Assembly: GCF_014204495.1 (NCBI RefSeq)
Contig: NZ_JACHLN010000003.1
Span: 496,001 to 560,000 of the forward strand
DNA from: Sphingomonas kyeonggiensis
GTDB lineage: Bacteria; Pseudomonadota; Alphaproteobacteria; Sphingomonadales; Sphingomonadaceae
Length of the DNA stretch: 64,000 nt
Direction: 5' to 3'
Below are positions 50,153-59,022 of the stretch, piece by piece; positions within the stretch are counted from its first letter, which is position 1, and each line of letters starts with the position of its first letter. The notes under the pieces were generated by a model that was given only the letters and a program-made list of their open reading frames with translations, did no database searches and was not told where the DNA came from. Both the position numbers and the translations under genes were made by a program.

Positions 50153-52990
50153 TCAGAACTTGTAGGTCAGGCCGAGATAATAGTCGCGGCCATAGCGCTG
50201 ATACTCGCGCACCAGGCGCTTGTCGGTCGCCTCGGTGGTGACGAAGGGCTGGTCGGTGATGTTCTTCGCCTGGGCGAGGATCGAGAGGCCGGCGAGCGGT
50301 CCGCTCTTGAACTCATAGCCGATCTGCGCGTCGAGCACGCCTTCCGCACGACCCAGGCGATATTCCGGGTTCGCCGAGAGGCCGGCGAGCTCGGCCAGGA
50401 AGCTGTCGCGCCAGCGATAGGTGGCGCGGGCCTGGAAGCCGCCCTTCTCGTAATAGGCGGTGGCGGTGGCGACCCACTTGGACTGGCCGGGCAGCGTGAT
50501 CGGCGTGGCGCTGTTGCCATAGCGGATCTTGCTGTCGACATAGGTGCCGCTGGCGAAGACGCCGAAGCCGTCAAGCGCCGAGCTGAACACGGTGAACGGC
50601 AGCGACGCGGTCGCCTCGACACCCAGGATGTCGCCATTGCCGGTGTTGGCGGGCGAGCTGACCAGGCCGAACTGCGCGTTCTGGCCGCGGACGATCGCCT
50701 GCTGCGCCGGCGTCAGCGCCGCGAGCAGCGGGGTGAAGTCGTACAGCACCGAGTTGTTCGGATCGACGAAGTCGGTCAGGTGCTTGAAGAAGCCGGTCAG
50801 CGCCAGATAGCCGCCGCTGTTGCCCAGATACTTCTCGAACGAGATGTCGATGTTGGTCGACTGGTACGGGCGCAGGTTGGCATTGCCGCCGTTCGAGCTG
50901 AACGGGCTGTTCTGCGGCAGGCTGCCCATGCCGATCTTCGAGATGTCGATCGACACCGCCTGGGTCACGCGCTCCTGGTCGAGGCGCGGGCGCACCATGG
51001 TCTGGGCGGCACCCAGCTTGATGTAGAAGTTCGGCTCCAGCTCGAGGCTGAACGAGGCCGAGGGCAGGAAGTTGGTGTAGCTGGTCGAGGCGCTCACCGG
51101 CGATATCGTCACCACGCCGTTCAGCAGGCTGGCGATCTGGCCATCACCGCCCTGCTTGGTGTGCACCACCTGCAGGCCGAGCGAGCCCTTGAGCGCCTTG
51201 CCGCCCACGTCCCCGTCGACGGTCAGCTTGGCATAGCCGGTGATCACGTCCTCGGTGACCGTGTTGTCGCGCACCAGCGAGTCCGGGCGGTTGTCGAACA
51301 CCGAGTTGAGCAGGCCGTAGATCTTCATCGGATCGACGGTCAGCATCTTGGGCACGCCCAGATAGTCGAGGCTCACGCTCTCGCTGAGCACCGCATCGGC
51401 CGGCACCGCGACGCTGGTCGGCGTGCCGCTGGCGACGGTGCAGTTGGTGCCGCCGCCCTTGGGGCAGAGGAAGTAGCTGGTGTACTTGCTCTGCTTCTCG
51501 CGGCGGCTGTAGTTGCCGCCCACTTCCCAGCCGCTCAGCACGCTGCCGGCGATCTCGCCCTTGAAGCTGGCGCGCAGCGACTTGAGGTCGTCGGTGAAGT
51601 CCGGACGGTTGAGGAAGCCGGCCTGCACCACCGCGGTGGTGCCGTTATAGCCCCAGCCGCGCGGATCGGTCAGGCGGATCACGCTGGTGTTCGAATAGTC
51701 GAGCGTCGGCACGATGTCATAGGTGCCGTCGCTGTTCTGGGTGATGTGGACCGTGTCCTTCGCGCCGGTCGAGTTGTAGCCGGTGCCCGAATAGGTCTCG
51801 AGCAGGAAGTCAGTGCGGGTCGCACGGCTCCAGCTGGCGTCGACGTTGAAATGGATCGTGTCGCTCAGCTTGAAGTCGTTGTTCCAGCCGATCGAGATGT
51901 TCTCGGCCTTGCGCTCGTTGAGGTCGTTGCGCTGGACGTTGACCAGGTTGCTGATCGTCGCGTCGGTGACCAGGCCGTTCTCGACCTTGTAGCCCGGCGC
52001 GATCACGCCGTTCGAGCCCCAGGTCGGCGCGGTGCCGAACTCGATGCCGCGCAGGTGCTGGGTTTCCTTGAAGTTCGAATAGAGCACGTCGAGGGTCGAG
52101 TGGAAATTGTCGCTCGGCGCCCATTCCACCGTGGCGACGCCGCCATAGCGCTTCAGCAGGTTCGACTGGACGTACGGCTTGGCGCCGCCGAGGAACAGGT
52201 TGCCGCCCGCCGCCGGCTCGCTCGGGAAGCCCCAGGCGGCATAGCGCTCGATCTGGGTCGGCGTGCTCTGCGCCGAGACGCCCAGCGCGATGCCCAGCGT
52301 GTCGTTGGCGAACTTGCCGACATAGGTGGCCGACGCCTTGTAGCCGTAGCGGGTACCGTCCGGATTGAGCTTGTCCTTCTCGTTCATCTGGCCGCGGGCC
52401 GAGACGACAAACGTGTCCTTCTTCTGGTCGAGCGGGCGCAGCATGCGCAGGTCGACGGTGCCGGCGATGCCGGCCGCGATCAGCGAGGCGTCGGCCGACT
52501 TGTAGACGTTGACGTTCTTGAAGAATTCCGAGGGATACTGGTCATACTCGACGCCGCGATTGTCGCCGACGGTGACCTGCTCGCGGCCGTTGAGCAGCGT
52601 GGTCGAGAAGTCGGGGCCAAGGCCGCGGATCGACAGGCGCTGGTCGCGGCCCTCAAGGCGCTGCGCGGTGACGCCCGGGATGCGGGCGAGCGAGTCGGCG
52701 ATCGAGACGTCCGGCAGCTTGCCGATGTCTTCGGAGGAGACCGAGTCGACGATCGTGACGTTGTTGCGCTTGATGTTCGCCGACGAGGTCAGCGAGGCGC
52801 GGATGCCGGTGACGACCAGCGCGGCTTCATCGCCGGTCGACTGGTCGGCGGGCGCCGGAGCGGGATTGGTGTCCTGTGCGAAGGCCGGGGTCGCGCCCAG
52901 CAGCAGCAGGGCAGCACCGAGCGTGCGGGTGCTGGCGCTCAGCGAAAGCGTGCGCAGAATCGCGGCGTGATTGGACAAAGCCATCTTCAT
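50153..52990 (-). CDS. TonB-dependent receptor, maltodextrin-type
   Basis: 945-aa outer-membrane transporter. A long signal peptide ends near ATPAFAQ, followed by ALVVTGIRASL; the plug carries VDSVSSEDIGKLPDVSIADSLARIPGVTAQRLEGR and SIRGLGPDF, diagnostic of the carbohydrate-type receptors that include Caulobacter MalA. The C-terminus YYLGLTYKF ends in Phe. It is the first gene of the leftward maltodextrin unit and divergent from the LacI regulator. Starch or maltodextrin uptake is inferred from the GH13/GH97 neighbours. Confidence 0.93.
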   Translation of the reverse strand: MKMALSNHAAILRTLSLSASTRTLGAALLLLGATPAFAQDTNPAPAPADQSTGDEAALVVTGIRASLTSSANIKRNNVTIVDSVSSEDIGKLPDVSIADSLARIPGVTAQRLEGRDQRLSIRGLGPDFSTTLLNGREQVTVGDNRGVEYDQYPSEFFKNVNVYKSADASLIAAGIAGTVDLRMLRPLDQKKDTFVVSARGQMNEKDKLNPDGTRYGYKASATYVGKFANDTLGIALGVSAQSTPTQIERYAAWGFPSEPAAGGNLFLGGAKPYVQSNLLKRYGGVATVEWAPSDNFHSTLDVLYSNFKETQHLRGIEFGTAPTWGSNGVIAPGYKVENGLVTDATISNLVNVQRNDLNERKAENISIGWNNDFKLSDTIHFNVDASWSRATRTDFLLETYSGTGYNSTGAKDTVHITQNSDGTYDIVPTLDYSNTSVIRLTDPRGWGYNGTTAVVQAGFLNRPDFTDDLKSLRASFKGEIAGSVLSGWEVGGNYSRREKQSKYTSYFLCPKGGGTNCTVASGTPTSVAVPADAVLSESVSLDYLGVPKMLTVDPMKIYGLLNSVFDNRPDSLVRDNTVTEDVITGYAKLTVDGDVGGKALKGSLGLQVVHTKQGGDGQIASLLNGVVTISPVSASTSYTNFLPSASFSLELEPNFYIKLGAAQTMVRPRLDQERVTQAVSIDISKIGMGSLPQNSPFSSNGGNANLRPYQSTNIDISFEKYLGNSGGYLALTGFFKHLTDFVDPNNSVLYDFTPLLAALTPAQQAIVRGQNAQFGLVSSPANTGNGDILGVEATASLPFTVFSSALDGFGVFASGTYVDSKIRYGNSATPITLPGQSKWVATATAYYEKGGFQARATYRWRDSFLAELAGLSANPEYRLGRAEGVLDAQIGYEFKSGPLAGLSILAQAKNITDQPFVTTEATDKRLVREYQRYGRDYYLGLTYKF

Positions 52991-53173
52991 TCCTCCCCAA
53001 GATCATCGCCGCCTTCACTGGCGACGGTTTTTCTAACGTCTTCCCCAATCGTCCGAGCGGGCCGCCAAGTGAAGGCAAACGCATACGTATTCAGCGCTGC
53101 TTCCGATTCCGGCCCGGGCGCGCTACTTGGATAGGGCGCGCGACAACTTCGCGCTTCGGGAGCAGGAAACGGC
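52991..53173. promoter_or_regulatory. Divergent control region, TonB receptor / LacI
   Basis: 183 bases holding both promoters. The palindrome ATACGTAT with a central CG at 53083-53090 is the kind of core bound by LacI-type repressors; weaker symmetry extends outward. No certain -35/-10 boxes. Confidence 0.5.
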
Positions 53174-54196
53174 ATGGCCTCGCCGGACAAGCCGACATCA
53201 TTCGACATCGCGGCCCTGGCAGGAGTCTCGCAGCCGACGGTAAGCCGTGCCCTGCGCGGCGATCCCACCGTCAATGAAGGCACGCGCAAGCGGATCGAGG
53301 CGATCGCCACCCAGATCGGCTACAAGGTCGACAAGAACGCCTCGTCGCTCCGCCGTGGCCAGAGCAGCACGCTCGCCCTGCTGTTCTTCGAGGATCCGCT
53401 GCCGGACGGTACCGCGATCAACCCTTTCTTCCTGGCGATGCTCGGCTCGATCCTGCGCACCTGCGCCAAGCGCGGCTATGACCTGCTGACCTCGTTCCAG
53501 CAGCTCTCGTCCGACTGGCACAAGGATTATGAGGACACGCGCAAGGCCGACGGGCTGATCCTGCTCGGCTATGGCGATTACGAGCTCTACCGCGCCCGGC
53601 TGCAGGACCTGGTCCGCCAGCGCACCCATTTCGTCCGCTGGGGATCGGTCGAACTCGACGGGCTCGGCACCACGATCGGCTGCGACAACATGCTGGGCGG
53701 CCGGCTCGCCGCCGAGCACCTGCTGTCCCGGGGCCGGCGCCGCCTGGCGTTCATCGGCGAGGCGAGCAGCCATTATCCCGAGTTCCGTGATCGCTATCAC
53801 GGCTTTTGCGACACCCAGCTCGAAGCCGGGATCGAGCCCGATCCGCGCCTGCAGATCGGCGCGCTGTCGATCGAGGAATCTGGGTTCGAGGCGGCACGCC
53901 AGCTGCTCGCCAACAAGGTGCCGTTCGACGCGATCTTCGCCGCATCGGACCTGATCGCGATCGGCGCGCTGCGGGCGCTGCAGGAAGCCGGCAAGTCCGT
54001 GCCCGGCGACGTATCGGTGGTCGGCTTCGACGACATCCCCGCCGCCAGCCTCACCCATCCGCCGCTGACGACCATCGCGCAGGACTATAACGCCGCCGGC
54101 GAGGCGCTGGTCGACACGCTGATCGGCGAGATCGGCAACCACAGCGCGGAAATCCGCCTGCTCCCGCCCCGGCTGATCGTCCGCAAGACGAGCTGA
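53174..54196 (+). CDS. LacI family transcriptional regulator
   Basis: 340-aa repressor. The N-terminal HTH is TSFDIAALAGVSQPTVSRALRGDPTVNEGTRKRI (~7-40) with the hinge ASSLRRGQ; a periplasmic-binding-protein-like sugar domain follows (GLILLGYG, AEHLLSRGRRRLAFIGE, FAASDLIAIGALRAL, VGFDDIPAA). By position it represses the divergent receptor-amylase unit until a maltose-like inducer binds; the ligand is inferred. Confidence 0.93.
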   Translation: MASPDKPTSFDIAALAGVSQPTVSRALRGDPTVNEGTRKRIEAIATQIGYKVDKNASSLRRGQSSTLALLFFEDPLPDGTAINPFFLAMLGSILRTCAKRGYDLLTSFQQLSSDWHKDYEDTRKADGLILLGYGDYELYRARLQDLVRQRTHFVRWGSVELDGLGTTIGCDNMLGGRLAAEHLLSRGRRRLAFIGEASSHYPEFRDRYHGFCDTQLEAGIEPDPRLQIGALSIEESGFEAARQLLANKVPFDAIFAASDLIAIGALRALQEAGKSVPGDVSVVGFDDIPAASLTHPPLTTIAQDYNAAGEALVDTLIGEIGNHSAEIRLLPPRLIVRKTS

Positions 54197-54272
54197 CGGT
54201 TCGGCGATCACTTCCCGGTTCCCCGGCTTTTGCCGAGGAACCGCTACGTCTTGGCGCCTCCCCTGCCCTCTT

Positions 54273-54408
54273 CGTCATCCCCGCGAAGGCGGGGATCCAG
54301 GGTAATGCGGAGCGTCGGCGCAATAGCGCACCCGGCCACCGGAGCTGCGGAAGCTCGCGGCACGCACCCTGCCTGTGACTCTGGATCCCCGCCTTCGCGG
54401 GGATGACG
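54273..54408. repeat. REPIN-like doublet, 28-bp perfect inverted arms
   Basis: Arms 54273-54300 and 54381-54408 are exact inverse copies and the same sequence as the doublet at 27885-28024. The gap between genes holds nothing else evident. Confidence 0.85.
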
Positions 54409-54449
54409 ATGGAGTTGGAAATGACGAGGTATGACGCTCGGCTTCTCGC

Positions 54450-54773
54450 CTAGTCCTGCTCGTCCGCCCGGCGCAGATACTCGTCCGCCATCGCGAAGCG
54501 GATGCGGCGGACGGTGGGATCATCGCTGTCGGCGGCGCGGGCGCGCTCCTCGCGGGCGCGGCGCTCGAGATAGGCGCGCTCGGTCTCGGGTTCATCCGGC
54601 AGATGGCGGGCCTTGCTCGAAGGCGCGACGCCCTTGGGCTTCGCCTCCGTCGCGAGCGCTTCATACATGGCGGCCAGGGTCAGATGCTGCTGGCGCGCGG
54701 CGCCGTTGAGCTGCTCCGCAATCTCTCGCTGGCCCGCTGCGCGGGCCTGATAATAGTCGTGCTGCTTGTTCAT
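54450..54773 (-). CDS. Small cytoplasmic protein, unknown function
   Basis: 107 aa, strongly helical and charged (QARAAGQREIAEQLNGAARQQHLTLAAMYEALATEA...ERAYLERRAREERARAADSDD), no signal peptide or membrane helix. The pattern with A/H/L spacing (QHLTLAAMYEALA) recalls small stress-associated proteins in sphingomonads, but I cannot name a family. Upstream at 54842-54866 a GGAAC...TGTT pair resembles an EcfG-type promoter. Confidence 0.6.
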   Translation of the reverse strand: MNKQHDYYQARAAGQREIAEQLNGAARQQHLTLAAMYEALATEAKPKGVAPSSKARHLPDEPETERAYLERRAREERARAADSDDPTVRRIRFAMADEYLRRADEQD

Positions 54774-54841
54774 CGACCCAGATCCCGCCTCTGCAGGTTA
54801 TTCTAGGTAACGTTGAGCAATTGCGAAGGTTTCGCGAAAGC

Positions 54842-54866
54842 AACAGTCGCACGGCCGCGCCGTTCC
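54842..54866 (-). promoter_or_regulatory. EcfG-like promoter candidate
   Basis: On the minus strand GGAAC (54866-54862) is followed after 16 bases by TGTT (54845-54842); the alphaproteobacterial general-stress consensus is GGAAC-N16/17-CGTT. It lies ~69 bases before the small helical gene. Confidence 0.4.
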
Positions 54867-54886
54867 GTCGCATATCCGCAACGGTT

Positions 54887-54908
54887 CGAGGGGCCCGAAG
54901 GCCCCTCG
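54887..54908 (-). terminator. Hairpin after tdh
   Basis: CGAGGGGCC pairs with GGCCCCTCG around a four-base loop that reads TTCG on the minus strand. It begins 8 bases after the tdh stop but lacks a T run, so it may be a processing or Rho-assisted end. Confidence 0.55.
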
Positions 54909-54915
54909 CCCGGTT

Positions 54916-55989
54916 TTACCAGCTCAGCACGACCTTGCCGGACTGGCCCGATCGCATCGCGTCGAAGCCCTGCTGGAAGTCCTCGGCGGCGAAGCGGTGG
55001 GTGATCAACGGCTCAAGGTCCAGACCGTTGCGGATCAGGCCGAACATCTTGCGCCAGGTGCCGAACATCTCGCGGCCATAGACGCCGCGAATGTTGAGCG
55101 CCTTGAGGATGATGTCGCCCCAGGCGACGTCCATCGACTGGCCGGGAATGCCGAGCATCGCCAGGTTTCCGCCCATCATCAGCACGTCCATCGCCTGGCG
55201 AATCGCCGGGATCGCGCCCGACACTTCAAGCGCGGTGGCGAAGCCGCTGGTGATGCCTTCCTGCGCCATCACGTCGCGCAGGTCCTCGCGGCTGACGTCG
55301 ACCGGGCGGACATCGGCGATGCGCGCAGCGAGATCGAGCCGGAAGCGGTTGACGTCGGTGATGACGACCGAGCGGGCACCGGCACGGCGCGCAACGGCAG
55401 CGGCCATGATCCCGATCGGGCCGGCGCCGGTGACCAGCACGTCCTCGCCCATCAGGTCGAACTGCTGGGCGGTGTGCACCGCGTTGCCGAACGGATCGAG
55501 CAGCGAGCCGACTTCGTCGCTGACGTCCTCGGGCAGCGGCACGACGTTGAACGCCGGGATCGCGAGATATTCGGCGAAGGCGCCCTGGCGATTGACGCCC
55601 ACGCCCACCGTGTTGGGATCGAGGTGGAAGCGCCCGGCGCGCGCGGCATCGCTGTTGAAATCGATGACATGGCCCTCGCCCGACACGCGCTGGCCGATGT
55701 GCAGGTCGCGCGTCACGCCCTTGCCGATCTCGACGATCTCGCCGGCGAATTCATGCCCGACGATCATCGGCACCGGAATCGTCTTCGCGGCCCATTCGTC
55801 CCAGTTGTAGATATGGATGTCGGTGCCGCAGATCGCGGTCTTGCGCACGCGGATCAGCACCTCGTCCGGGCCGATCTCGGGGATCGGGGCGGTGGTGCTC
55901 CAGATGCCTTCGCGCGGCTCGAGCTTGGCGAGCGCCTGCATCGTGCCGGTGGCGGCCTCGGCGCGGGTCTCGATCTTCACGTCCAGCAT
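54916..55989 (-). CDS. tdh: L-threonine 3-dehydrogenase lacking structural zinc site
   Basis: 357-aa MDR dehydrogenase converting threonine to 2-amino-3-ketobutyrate. Catalytic-zinc residues are present ([22 protein letters not shown]). The NAD fold [27 protein letters not shown] and the end [16 protein letters not shown] match E. coli Tdh closely. In the lobe where E. coli has four zinc-binding Cys (CGHCRNC...C) this protein reads [15 protein letters not shown]: all four Cys are replaced by Asp, Ser, Ala and Asp. It overlaps kbl by one base (TGATG). The N-terminus is ~15 residues longer than in E. coli. Confidence 0.93.
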   Translation of the reverse strand: MLDVKIETRAEAATGTMQALAKLEPREGIWSTTAPIPEIGPDEVLIRVRKTAICGTDIHIYNWDEWAAKTIPVPMIVGHEFAGEIVEIGKGVTRDLHIGQRVSGEGHVIDFNSDAARAGRFHLDPNTVGVGVNRQGAFAEYLAIPAFNVVPLPEDVSDEVGSLLDPFGNAVHTAQQFDLMGEDVLVTGAGPIGIMAAAVARRAGARSVVITDVNRFRLDLAARIADVRPVDVSREDLRDVMAQEGITSGFATALEVSGAIPAIRQAMDVLMMGGNLAMLGIPGQSMDVAWGDIILKALNIRGVYGREMFGTWRKMFGLIRNGLDLEPLITHRFAAEDFQQGFDAMRSGQSGKVVLSW

Positions 55990-57185
55990 CAGATAATCCT
56001 CAGTTCACGGCCGATTTCGGCAAAGATGTCGGCAACCCGCTCGACCTGGGCGGTGCTGAGCGCGGCGGACATCTGGGTGCGGATGCGCGCCTTGCCCTGC
56101 GGCACGACGGGGAAGGAGAAGCCGGTGGCGAGCACGCCCGCCTCGAGCAGCCGCGCCGAGAAGCGCTGGGCGAGCGCCGCCTCGTAGAGCATCACCGGGA
56201 TGATCGCGTGCTCGCCGGGAACCAGGTCGAAGCCGGCGGCGGCCATGCGGGTGCGGAACACGCTGGCATTGGCCTGGATCTGCGCGCGGCGGGCATCGCC
56301 GTCGGCCGAGCGGGCGATCTCGATCGCCGCCAGGCTGGCGCCGCACACCGCCGGGGTGAGCGCGTTGGAGAACAGATAGGGCCGCGCGCGCTGGCGCAGC
56401 AGGTCGATCACGGGCTGGCGCGCGGCGATGAAGCCGCCCATCGCGCCGCCCAGTGCCTTGCCGAACGTGCCGGTGACGATGTCGATCTTGCCCTCGACGC
56501 CGCGCAGCGCCGGGGTGCCGCGACCCTGCTCGCCGATGAAGCCGGTCGCATGACAGTCATCGACCATGGTCAGCGCTTCGTACTTCTCGGCCAGCTGCGC
56601 GATCACGTCGAGCTGGGCGATCGTGCCGTCCATCGAGAAAACGCCGTCGGTGACGACCAGGATCGTGCGCGCGCCGTCGGCGCGGGCCTGCTGCAGCACG
56701 CGCTCCAGATCGTCCATGTCGTTGGTGGCGTAGCGATAGCGCTTGGCCTTGGAGAGGCGGACGCCGTCGATGATCGAGGCGTGGTTGAGCGTGTCGGAGA
56801 CGATCGCGTCCTCCTCGCCGAGCAGCGGCTCGAACACGCCGCCATTGGCGTCGAACGCGGCAGCGAACAGGATCGAATCCTCGAAACCGAGATAGTCGGC
56901 GATCGAGCGTTCAAGTTCCTTGTGGATCTCCTGGGTGCCGCAGATGAACCGCACCGACGCAAGCCCGGCGCCCCAGCGGCGCGTGGCTTCGATCGCGCCC
57001 TCGACGACGCGCGGATCGCTGGCGAGGCCGAGATAGTTGTTGGCGCACAGGTTGATGACCGGCTTGCCGCCGATCGTCACTTCGCCGCCCTGGGCCGAGC
57101 CCAGCACGCGCTCGGGCTTCATCAGGCCGTCGCGCTCGAGCCCGGTGAGCGTCTCGGCGACGCGGGAATAGAATTGCGAGTCCAT
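55989..57185 (-). CDS. kbl: 2-amino-3-ketobutyrate CoA ligase
   Basis: 398-aa PLP enzyme that splits 2-amino-3-ketobutyrate with CoA into glycine and acetyl-CoA, the second step after Tdh. Motifs: [17 protein letters not shown] near residue 45, [17 protein letters not shown] (Asp and His of the cofactor site) and [17 protein letters not shown] with the PLP Lys. The length equals E. coli Kbl. First of the kbl-tdh pair, 71 bases after the Xre-cupin gene on the same strand. Confidence 0.95.
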   Translation of the reverse strand: MDSQFYSRVAETLTGLERDGLMKPERVLGSAQGGEVTIGGKPVINLCANNYLGLASDPRVVEGAIEATRRWGAGLASVRFICGTQEIHKELERSIADYLGFEDSILFAAAFDANGGVFEPLLGEEDAIVSDTLNHASIIDGVRLSKAKRYRYATNDMDDLERVLQQARADGARTILVVTDGVFSMDGTIAQLDVIAQLAEKYEALTMVDDCHATGFIGEQGRGTPALRGVEGKIDIVTGTFGKALGGAMGGFIAARQPVIDLLRQRARPYLFSNALTPAVCGASLAAIEIARSADGDARRAQIQANASVFRTRMAAAGFDLVPGEHAIIPVMLYEAALAQRFSARLLEAGVLATGFSFPVVPQGKARIRTQMSAALSTAQVERVADIFAEIGRELRII

Positions 57186-57256
57186 CGGTCCTCCTCGTGA
57201 GGCCGATGGGCTACATCATAGTGGAATTCCCGTCCAGTATCCCGGAAACAAGAAAA

Positions 57257-57817
57257 TCAGCTGGTCATGACGAGCAGTGCCCGCGCCGCGCCGTCGCGTG
57301 CCCGCAGGCTGTGCGGCACGTCGGCGGGATAGCGTGCGGTGGCGCCTGCCGGGACCATCACCCGGTCATCGCCGGCAACGACTTCCACCGCGCCCTCGAG
57401 CACGGTCAGATGCTCGCGCGTGCCCTTGGGATGGGGATCGGAGACCAGCGCCCCGCCCTGCTGGAACAGCAGTTCATACCATTCATATTGCTCGGCATGG
57501 TCGGGCGGGCTGAGGATGCGGAGCGTGCAGGATCCGTCCTCGGTCTTGATCTCGGGCGTGAACGAGGCCGACGAGATCTCGATCCGGACCTCATGCTCGG
57601 TCACCTTGCCGGCGATCAATTCCGATATATCGACGCCGAGCGCGTTGGCGAGCGACCAGACGGTGGCGAGCGACGGGTTGGCCTGGCCCCGCTCGATCTG
57701 CGACAGCATCGATCGCGACACGCCGGAGAGCCGGGCGAGATCATCGAGCGTGAGCGAACGCGCCTTGCGATAGGTCTGGATATAGGGGCCGATCTGCGGC
57801 GCGCCGGCTTCGGACAC
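57257..57817 (-). CDS. Xre-type regulator with cupin domain
   Basis: 186 aa. An N-terminal HTH (TLDDLARLSGVSRSMLSQIERGQANPSLATVWSLANALGV, ~23-62) and a C-terminal cupin (VSDPHPKGTREHLTVLEGAVEVVAGDDRVMVPAGATARYPADVPHSL) form the PuuR/SutR-type plan. Such regulators commonly control amino-acid or polyamine catabolism next door, here threonine breakdown. Start GTG 57817 with AAGGAA upstream. Ligand unknown; threonine or glycine are natural guesses. Confidence 0.9.
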   Translation of the reverse strand: MSEAGAPQIGPYIQTYRKARSLTLDDLARLSGVSRSMLSQIERGQANPSLATVWSLANALGVDISELIAGKVTEHEVRIEISSASFTPEIKTEDGSCTLRILSPPDHAEQYEWYELLFQQGGALVSDPHPKGTREHLTVLEGAVEVVAGDDRVMVPAGATARYPADVPHSLRARDGAARALLVMTS

Positions 57818-57920
57818 GGGGTTCCTTCCATCAATAGATGGCCCGGCATATCAACACTGACCGCAGTTTAGCAAAGGGCATGGGGAACCGGCGCCCCCGC
57901 CGGCTCCCCGCCCCCTGAAC

Positions 57921-58736
57921 TCAGAAAGCCGCGCTGACCGAGAACACCACCCGCCCGTCGGCGATGGACGAGCCGTCCTTCACCCGCGAGAAGTTCGGCT
58001 GGATGTAGGTCGTCTCCGACTTCTTGATGTTGGTATCGACATAGGCGACGCCGAACACCAGCGGCCCCACCGCCGCATCGGCGCCGAGCATCCAGTCGAG
58101 ATAGGAGCCGGTCGGCGTCACGCTGGTGCCGTTCGGGCCCAGGCCGGGATTGCCCTTCGAGCCGCCGAGATGCGTCTTGAGCGTGATCGGGGTGTTCGGG
58201 ATGCCGCCGCTGACATCGGCCCAGAGGTACAGATTGTCCTCCTTGTCGCCGGCCGCGCTCTCGGGCGTGTTGCTCCAGTTGCCGAGCGCTTCCTGCGCCG
58301 GGGCATAGGCGACGCCAGCGAGCACCGAGACCGGGCCGAGCGAGCTGCTGAGCTTGACATAGGGCTCGGCGAAGTCGGTCTTGTCGGCGCCCGAGGGGTA
58401 CATGTACCAGGTCACGCCGACGTCGAGCGCCAGGCCGTCGCCCAGGTCCTTCTTGTAGCCCGCGATCAGGTCGAGCTCCATGTTCGAGCCGCCGAAGGTG
58501 CCCCAGCCGGCCAGGTTCGAGCCCCAGGTGCCGACATAGACGCCGCTTTCGTGGGAAACGGTGATGCCGCCCTGGATGGCCGCGCCCTTGTCGCTCTGCG
58601 AGACGCCGCGGAAGCGATAGTCGGATACGAGCGCGACATTGCCGGAAACGGTGATCGGCTTGGGCGGCGCTTCTTCCTGCGCGTAAGCCGGAAAGGCCGT
58701 GCAGCTCAGCACGGCCGCGATCAGATACTTCTTCAT
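57921..58736 (-). CDS. TorF family putative outer-membrane porin
   Basis: 271 aa. Signal peptide MKKYLIAAVLSCTAFPAYAQ, then VSGNVALVSDYRFRGVSQSDKGAAIQGGITVSHESGVYVGTWGSN, the diagnostic opening of the TorF/TIGR02001 family of predicted barrels. Alternating strands continue to the terminal Phe (VVFSVSAAF). Function in the family is unproven; in some bacteria members sit beside ammonium or nitrogen genes. ATG 58736 with GGGGAAT upstream is chosen. Confidence 0.85.
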   Translation of the reverse strand: MKKYLIAAVLSCTAFPAYAQEEAPPKPITVSGNVALVSDYRFRGVSQSDKGAAIQGGITVSHESGVYVGTWGSNLAGWGTFGGSNMELDLIAGYKKDLGDGLALDVGVTWYMYPSGADKTDFAEPYVKLSSSLGPVSVLAGVAYAPAQEALGNWSNTPESAAGDKEDNLYLWADVSGGIPNTPITLKTHLGGSKGNPGLGPNGTSVTPTGSYLDWMLGADAAVGPLVFGVAYVDTNIKKSETTYIQPNFSRVKDGSSIADGRVVFSVSAAF

Positions 58737-59022
58737 GCGGGCATTCCCCAATAGCCTGAGAATGTTCCCGCCTGCGCCGAAAAGCGCGGCCCTCTCATCC
58801 CGGAAGGGTGTGGGACGGGGGCCGCTGCTATCCGATCTTCAAAATGCCGGGGAAATCATGTCCGCGGGTTTCCTGATTGTAATAAACTGTTGCTCTCGCC
58901 GGGTGTGGCCATTCGCACACACTCCGCGAAGAACCCTTGCCGGAAACGCCGAAAGGGCAGGCAAGCGACCCTCTCGGTCCGCTCCCCTGCCCCTCCCGTG
59001 GCGTGTCGAGGTCGCTACGGCC

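Noticed and set aside
49856..53134. 1092-codon open frame opposite the TonB receptor and halogenase
   Set aside because: Composition is Arg/Ala/Gly/Asp-rich without motifs; the opposite strand encodes recognisable proteins.
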